From contig NC_030681.2 in NCBI RefSeq assembly GCF_000004195.4, positions 22,832,482 to 22,896,481 of the forward strand: 64,000 nt of DNA, in the 5' to 3' direction. Shown here piece after piece: positions 57,391 to 64,000 of this stretch. A model generated the notes under the pieces. It was given only the letters and a program-made list of their open reading frames with translations. It had not been told where the DNA came from and did no database searches. A program made the translations under genes and the position numbers. The number at the start of each line of letters is the position of its first letter. Position 1 is the first letter of the stretch. This stretch comes from Xenopus tropicalis. Taxonomy: Eukaryota > Chordata > Amphibia > Anura > Pipidae.

Positions 57391-57414
57391 TCATTTATTT
57401 TCCACTCCTACACT

Positions 57415-58369
57415 ATTCTAAGAATGTTATCTTTGTAGCAATCTTGACCAAATCCAAGAAAAATATTCAATATTGTTATTGGTTCAATTGAAATAAAAGG
57501 AAAATGTTATCAGCTCAATCAAAATGATGAACTGACTCCCAATAGATTGATTTTCAAATCTTAGTAGTCTATGGAAATATTCCATTTTATTGGCAATCCC
57601 TATAGATAAAATATTGGAATTAACGGAAGACCTTTGCAGGGAGCCCAATTGGACTTTCTGGGATTATTATAGATTGATCATTTCAGTAATACTTTACACT
57701 GATCACTGCAGATCAATGAAAACTGATTGTTCAATAAAGATAAATGATCAACTACCCCCTGTGTCTTGCCTCCTTGTGCTTTACATTGTCACTGTCATAA
57801 TTCCAAGGCTTTCCCTGATAAGTGAGTTGTAACAAAATGCTGAATGTAATTTAAAAATTCAATTACTACAAGATTTTAATTATATTGTAATTGAATTTGA
57901 GCCTAGTAGCATAGAAGCCATTGCATCCTTGGTCTATGTTGTGGAAACCTAGGTAATGCAATAACTTATACAACGCTTATCCAATATAAAGTCAGCAAGT
58001 GCCAAGGCTGCAACCATGCCAGGAGGCACCACACTGAGAAACACAGAAAGTCCTATCAGACAAGCCTGGGACATGGCGACTGGCATCACCTGCTATAACT
58101 TCTCATCATAAATGAAGAACTGTAGGCAGTCAGCTGCAAGCAACCAAGCCATAGGGATGATCCTAGTGACAACTGTGTGCCTTCTACCCCCTCTTTTTTG
58201 GATGTAGTGTTTTCTCTGCCAAACTATTTCTTAGTTTAACTATATTAATCACATATCAAGCACAATTTATAGGAATCACAAGGGTCCATTGGAGCATATG
58301 AAAGTAGGCTAGTTAGGTTGACAAATGGGCAAATATGTATTTGCTTTATATTATATTATATTCTTAAAA
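57415..58369. other. No gene recognised
   Basis: The 80-codon frame at 57590-57832 has no domain, and I see no splice context that would support it. Confidence 0.45.
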
Positions 58370-58377
58370 CTATGAAT

Positions 58378-58612
58378 TAGTGATGATCGAATCTGCCCCG
58401 TTTCGCTTCGCCATAAGATTCGTGAAATGGCAAGAACATTTGCAAAAAGGCGAAAAATTTGCTAAACGCATCTGTCACATTTTTTTTTTTGCCAGCCACA
58501 GTTTCTCTCTACGCGACCGTGCCCAATTGTGGCGCCAATTTTTGACCCCCGACACGACCGCCACACTTTTTGCTGTGAATCCATGCCTGGCGAAAAAATT
58601 CACTCATCACTA
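58378..58612. mobile_element. TAGTGATG hAT MITE, aged copy
   Basis: TAGTGATGATCGAATCTGCC to ATTCACTCATCACTA. The flanks CTATGAAT and ATCAGAAT match at five of eight positions only. Confidence 0.75.
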
Positions 58613-58620
58613 ATCAGAAT

Positions 58621-58857
58621 TAGGGATGAGCACATTTTTTCACCATGCATGGATGCACTGCGAAATTCCACATTTGACCATTGGCAAATCTTTTCGCAAA
58701 ACTGCCAGAAACATTTGGCGCAACAAAAAATTTGCAGAGTAAGGAATAAGTTGCAGTCACATCAAAAGAGGCACAGTCTCATAAAAAAAACTGCGTATGG
58801 CGTGCAAAAGTCGTGCCACATTTCACACATTTTTCGGGACAGATTCGCTCATCACTA
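58621..58857. mobile_element. TAG(G/T)GATG hAT MITE, aged copy, adjacent and inverted
   Basis: TAGGGATGAGCACATTTTTT to ACAGATTCGCTCATCACTA. Only eight bases separate it from the previous copy, and it lies in the reverse direction, so the pair forms a loose inverted repeat. Confidence 0.72.
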
Positions 58858-58860
58858 ACA

Positions 58861-59935
58861 TTAATAATTTTCGCCCATCAGGATCTCCATACAACTGTGT
58901 TTATTCCAATATTTCTATGTAAATTCTCTGCTTCAAAGTCCATATACTCAAAGTTTTAGCAGATTTATACATGTGTACTAAGTGGAACTAAACTCATTTT
59001 TGCTGGCAGATTTCATTATGATTCTATTAATTTTTTTGCCCACATAAAATAACGCAAAGGATTTATGTTGAGCACTAAATGTAAAAAGTAGAAGGGCGCT
59101 TGTCATAATAACGATAATAACTCATCGGCGACTGCTCTCTCAGACACAGGAAGGCTATCAACCAGCTCAACCCAAGATGAGCGAATGACCTGTAAAGCTC
59201 ACTAAATCTGTAGGGTAAAACAAACTGCAAAATGCCGTGACAAGCAGTAGCTTAGACCTGGAATGTGATGCACCCTTGTATTGCGGACATGTTAAGCCAT
59301 GATCCCCCAGGGCTCCAAGTATCTGGCACTTCTCATCACAAAAGTAGCACAATCACCCAAATGTCATAACACTTTTAACTGAAAATGAAAAGAGGGAGAG
59401 AAATAGATTGATAGATAGTGACAGCAAAGAAACATATGGAACTGTGAGGGGCAAAGCACCTGGAAACCTTAAGCAAACAGTGAAAACAAAGGTAAATCAT
59501 TATTGTGCAGTTATAATAGTCTGTTTATACAGAACCAACATGCTATATAATCAGGGGGTTGAATGAACAAAAAGCCACTAATACTAAACTCAAATAAACC
59601 AAAAGGTGCAGAGAACATTCTTCCTCTGTTTATCTATATTGATACATTAAGGTCAGAGTCAGACATTGTGCCTAAAAGAAGGACTTATCCATCTATTTTT
59701 AACTATATTTTTTCTTTTCAAATAGCGAGATCACAATAGCAATGGAAACCAACACATACTACAGTATATCACTCTTGGAATATCATCCAATCCCTTGCTA
59801 ATTTCTAATTTACCCTTTGAAGAGTAACTTGAGGAAAAGAATGCATTTTATAGGGGCAGTAAACCCCCTTGTCCAGCATTAGTCCAACAAACAGGGCTTG
59901 TGTTGAACATAGTTTTGCCAATTGATTTAATTAAG
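58861..59935. other. No gene recognised
   Basis: Unique-looking sequence. The minus-strand 61-codon frame at 59167-59352 is not convincing. Confidence 0.45.
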
Positions 59936-59937
59936 TA

Positions 59938-60240
59938 CAGGTATGGGACCTGTTATCCAGAATGCTCAGGACTTGGGGTTTGACGGATAAGGGGTCTTTC
60001 TATAATTTGGTTCTCCATACCCTAAGCAATTATTTAACCATGAAATAAACCCAATAGGGCTGTTCTGCCCCAATAAGGGGTAATTATATCTTAGTTGGGA
60101 TCAAGTACAGGTACTGTTTTATTATTACAGAGAAAATAGGAATTATTTGAAAACATTTGAAATACTTGATTAAAATGGAGTCCATGGGAGATTTCCTTCC
60201 CCTTAATTTAGAGATTTCTGGATAACAGTTCCAATATTTG
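59938..60240. mobile_element. Satellite MITE, single-unit form
   Basis: CAGGTATGGGACCTGTTATC to CAGTTCCAATATTTG between TA (59936-59937 and 60241-60242). It has one internal unit with the CCCCAATAAGGGG (112-bp type) variant. Confidence 0.87.
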
Positions 60241-60368
60241 TATATATTTACAGTTTAATTTCCTACAATAACCAGGGCAATAGGATTGCTGTTATGCCAA
60301 TGAAGTGCTGTCCTAACAGACTTTAATTATTGGTTATACTCAAACAAATCTTTTCTGACACCATAAGC

Positions 60369-60675
60369 CAGTGATCCCCAACCAGTGACTCAGGGGCAAC
60401 ATGTTGCTCCCCAACCCCTTGGATGTTGCTCTCAGTGCCCCCAAACCAGGGAGTTATTTTTGAATTCCTGACTTGGGGGCAAGTTTTGGTTGAATAAAAA
60501 CAAGATTTCCTACCAAATAAAGCCCCAGTAAGCTGATAGGGTGCATAGAGGCTGCCTAATAGCCAATCTTAGCCCTTATTTGGCTCCTCCATGAACTTTT
60601 ATGGTGCTTGTGTTGCTCTCCAAGTCTTTTTACATTTGACTGTGGCTCACTAGTAAGAAAGGTTGGGGACCCCTG
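60369..60675. mobile_element. hAT-like MITE, CAGTGATCCCCAACC family
   Basis: The ends CAGTGATCCCCAACC and GGTTGGGGACCCCTG are inverted; the flanks CCATAAGC (60361-60368) and CCATAATG (60676-60683) match at six of eight. This is the third copy of the family in the window. Confidence 0.85.
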
Positions 60676-60683
60676 CCATAATG

Positions 60684-62279
60684 CATTTGGGAAATTGCTT
60701 ATTTTGCAAGGTCCTACCAGTGGTCCTAAAAAGGGTGAACATCCCCTGTAAATGAAGCAAGAATGAAATCCTACCAATAGATGCAAAAATCCAATCATCT
60801 GTGAAAAAATTTACTCTTACCCGGACACTAAATGCTGATTTATGCAGATATATAGGGATCATGTACATACATGTGCAGGTGAAGATTTGTTTCCAGCCTG
60901 TATTATTACAAGCTTTTCACATCAGTCACACATCATGCAACACAACCATAGCGCTAGTTATCATGTTAATTAGCAGTGTATATATCTACTGCTAATAAGC
61001 ACATGACATGGGGTGAGAATTTCCTGGATTATGGGGGATTTGGCACATACATGTTACATTGGATCCAAAGGGTTCAGCATTTACTCTTCATTCTGAGTAC
61101 TTCACCTATTTGACAGATGTTTTTTCAACCCTACCAACCTCAGATTTTCCCAGCAGATGTACCATTTCCCTCACTAATTCTTTTTACATTGGGAAATGAC
61201 ACCAGTCAGAGCTATTTAACAAGCAGTGCATTTGTATCATTCTGATGATATTTTTCCTCTATCATTTAAGCTCCTTTCCTCGCTGGTCCTGCAGCTTACC
61301 AGCTGTCATTTTCCATGCAGTGTAAACAAGTGGATGTGAACAGCTTTAGGGAGTCAGTCAGCGCCAGAGCATTTCTTTCTCACATACTTTTCCTTTTTTT
61401 ATAGGATGTCATTCTTCACTTTGTAATTAGGCAACACAAAGGTGACATGTGCACAGCATCTTTTTCACAATGGCTTTCCATAGAACCCCTAATCTACAAC
61501 AGCTCTGAAACCCCCCCCCCCCGCTGTAGTGGTATGATGTTTGCAGAGATTAACGCTCCTAACAATACACGGGGTAAACGCACGCAGATACGGGTTTATG
61601 CGCAGCAAAGAGAACATGGCTAGGAATCTATGAATATAACCTGAAAATGGAAACAGAAAGACAAGGCAGGTGGTCCGTGCCCCCAAGGTACTCAGTCAGG
61701 TATTGGCACATGTAAAGGCTCATTGGCAAACACAATTGCAAGTGGAAAGAACTACAGTATATTGGGTACAAAAGTGAGGCTATTCAGAAAGGTAATTGCA
61801 ATCATATATGCTACTTTGCAACTGGCATCAAGTGCCAATATGCCCCTTCAGCCTACTCTGATGAACCTTGGAGCAATGTAGTATGGTGCTGGGCCCCCCC
61901 TGCAGAATATGTTTAGAGGTGCATACTAAAAGCCACCTGCACCCCCTCTCTGTCTGCTTGCGTGTGGATGCCTAGCCATGCAGGTAGCAAGGGTGCAAAT
62001 TTTATGTGGGGTAAAGTGGCTATAGAGAAAGCTGATCCCAGCGGGGTAACTATAGACAAAGCAGACCCTATGGTCTCAGGGGGACAGGGGGTGTAGGACC
62101 ATGGGGTCTGTTTCCTTTCTAATTATCACACTGGGGTAATCATCACCTGAACCCACCATCATCCAAACAGATGTGCAGGTTGCATCAGTAACTAAATCCA
62201 GTTTGTGGCAAGTGAATGGGACCTAATGCCGCTATTAACGCCGCTCACCAGAACTGACACAATTCCCACACTTAAACAA
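60684..62279. other. No gene recognised
   Basis: A run of 12 C residues lies at 61511-61522. The region 61260-61450 is less AT-rich, but neither an exon nor a repeat could be recognised. Confidence 0.45.
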
Positions 62280-62282
62280 TAA

Positions 62283-62480
62283 GGGTGAAGACACACAGAG
62301 CTGCTAGTAGCACCTACTTGTTGTGGCTACTAAAATAGACAATGCTGATCATTACTGATAATTGTCTCTACGTGTGTTTTAGCAGAGGCAATTCTCAGTA
62401 TTGTCTATGGAAAAGTATTTTCTGGAGTTTGGTAGCCGAGAAAAAGTAGCTGCTACTAGTAGCTCAGTGTGTCCTCACCC
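62283..62480. mobile_element. Harbinger-like MITE, GGGTGAAGACACAC family, TAA TSD
   Basis: GGGTGAAGACACACAGAGCT and AGCTCAGTGTGTCCTCACCC are inverted ends; TAA lies at 62280-62282 and 62481-62483. The arms also contain GCTGCTAGTAGC / GCTACTAGTAGC. Confidence 0.82.
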
Positions 62481-62483
62481 TAA

Positions 62484-63621
62484 AGGCTCCTGGGATTGGT
62501 ATGCAGTTGGCTCAACTAGAACCTATTGACTGCCCCTAAAACCATGTTAGAAAAGGATTATCAAAAAGGAGCCCGATTTAAATCCCAGTGCATCCTTACT
62601 GGGGAAATAGCCTGCACCACAATTTCCATGAGATTTACCAAAATAAGTGCTCATTTGCATTGCAGTGGATGCAACTTAGTGGTGCGTTTGCAATTATGCT
62701 GGAATTCTTGGGGAAAAAGACTGCACTATGGGTAAAAATCATGGCCTATTTATGTCTGAATATTGTGTTTTGCACAACAAGCTGTGTTTGTAAATGGGCC
62801 TTGTGGCGTTTCGATGGGTGCCCAACAATCCTTTTCAAAATACAGATTTAGAAAAAGTAATGTAATAAAAATGAAACGTTTTCTTTTTGCCCAAACATCA
62901 AACAGCTGATCAGTATGTGAAACCTGCCAATTGGTTGCTGTGGGTTACTAGACCATGATAGGGTTACCAAATCACTTGAAAATTCAGGGACTCGTCTAGA
63001 AAATCCATCTATCCATCTGTCTATCTATCTCGATTTTTGTTACTCTCAGAAAAGGCTGGAAGCTTTGAAGACTGCTCTGTGCAACTTTTTTTTATGGATC
63101 TGGCCATCTGTCATCTCTGATGCTAAACACAAGTGAAATAGATACTAATGTTTTCTCTTCCTATAGATACTACGGTTTTCTCTTCCTTTGCTCTCCCGCT
63201 ATCTCTTTACAGAAAGTGGTCCCATGCTTACCTAAGGTTGTTTCCCTATGAACATGGATGGCGCCAATCCAGCAAACAAGCCACAGTGTTTTACTGCAGG
63301 CTACTTATGAGCAAACTCATACCACATTTATATTTAATATCATTACAAAAACCCTTAGTTCTGTAGGCTGGCTGCTGGGTAACAAAATTGTTTTACATAA
63401 AAGTATAATTGAAATACAGAAATAGAAGATCAGGTCAAAGATGTTATTCTGGTTACACTTTTATTTATTTGACTTTTCTATTATTTTCTATTATTTATTT
63501 GACTCCCTAGCATTAACACCTTCTTTCTCCCCACAACTCTTCCCAGAAATCTAATTTTGGATTTCTCTTTCCCCCATGACACTGGGAGTAGGACACTGAT
63601 GAGATGCATCTTGCTACCTTA
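62484..63621. other. No gene recognised
   Basis: Contains a CCATCTATCCATCTGTCTAT simple repeat near 63004-63030 and one X-box-like motif, listed separately. Confidence 0.45.
62927..62948. promoter_or_regulatory. ATTGG plus RFX X-box motif
   Basis: CCAATTGGTT (62927-62936; partial Y-box, ATTGG intact) overlaps GTTGCT-GTG-GGTTAC (62934-62948), whose reverse complement GTAACC-CAC-AGCAAC is a perfect X-box. The layout matches the MITE modules at 43-45 kb, so it is probably a remnant arm of that family. Confidence 0.4.
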
Positions 63622-63623
63622 TA

Positions 63624-64000
63624 CAGGTATAGGACCTGTTATTAAGAATGCTCAGGACCCTGGGTTTTCCGTGTAAGGGACCTTTCTGTAATTTGGATCT
63701 CTATACCTTAAGTGTTAAGGATCATTTAAACATTAAATAAACCCAGTGGGATTGTTCTGCCCCCAATAAGGGGTAATTATATCTTAGTTGGGATCAAGTA
63801 CAGGTACTGTTTTATTATTACAGAGAAAAGGGAATCATTTAACCATTAAATAAACCCAATAGGGCTGTTCTGCCCCAATAAGGGGTAATTATATCTTAGT
63901 TGGGATCAAGTACAGGTACTGTTTTATTATTACAGAGAAAAGGGAATAATTTAACCATGAAATAAACCCAATAGGGCTGTTCTGCCCCCAATAAGGGGTA
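63624..64000. mobile_element. Satellite MITE, at least 3 units, cut by window end
   Basis: CAGGTATAGGACCTGTTATT follows TA at 63622-63623. TAATTATATC occurs at about 63774 and 63886, and a third unit begins at the window edge. The right arm lies outside. Confidence 0.88.

Overview
This is vertebrate nuclear DNA, almost certainly from a clawed frog (Xenopus). The evidence is the repeat content: short elements with CAGGTATGGGACC ends, TAGTGATGAGCGAATC ends, TTAAAGGGGTTGTTCACC ends, TTAAGGTGGCCATACACG ends and CAGGGTCGGACTGG ends, which I recognise as Xenopus families, plus CR1-like LINE 3' fragments and a Tc1 transposon. I cannot decide between X. laevis and X. tropicalis. I see no host protein-coding gene, rRNA, tRNA gene or CRISPR array. 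The window reads as intergenic or deep intronic DNA built largely from DNA transposons.

The only intact gene is a 340-codon Tc1-type transposase (38234-39256) inside a complete 1.6-kb element with inverted ends of about 213 bp and a TA target duplication (37857-39474). Two 5'-truncated, minus-strand CR1-like LINE fragments lie at about 18.45-19.37 kb and 52.69-53.59 kb; the second is split by a hAT-type insertion whose empty site can be read from the first. Two tRNA-derived-looking SINE copies lie at 12.0 and 37.4 kb.

The dominant structure is a TA-flanked miniature element whose interior has expanded into a ~113-bp satellite. Twelve copies occur, with 1, 3, 4, 6, 7, 8 or 13 internal units; the largest (54547-56572) is itself interrupted by a TTAA-flanked element. 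Other non-autonomous families are assigned from their ends and target duplications: two hAT families with perfect 8-bp duplications (TAGTGATG-type at 4.3, 30.8, 35.3, 40.0, 42.7 and 48.8 kb; TAG(G/A)GATGTAGCGAAC-type at 16.3 and 32.2 kb), further hAT-like families (CAGTGATCCCCAACC and CAGGGTCGGACTGG types), TTAA-flanked piggyBac-like elements, and GGGG-ended, TWA- or TAT-flanked Harbinger-like elements.

A 1.8-kb polypyrimidine minisatellite (8720-10545, mostly 34-bp units) carries a ~670-bp higher-order duplication. It produces long open frames that are not genes.

The observation I rate highest is that the Harbinger-like elements at 43.1-43.4 and 45.5-45.7 kb carry composite sites in which a perfect RFX1-type X-box overlaps a CTGATTGGYY Y-box (NF-Y) by exactly three bases, in each arm. 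If bound, these elements would spread ready-made RFX/NF-Y modules.
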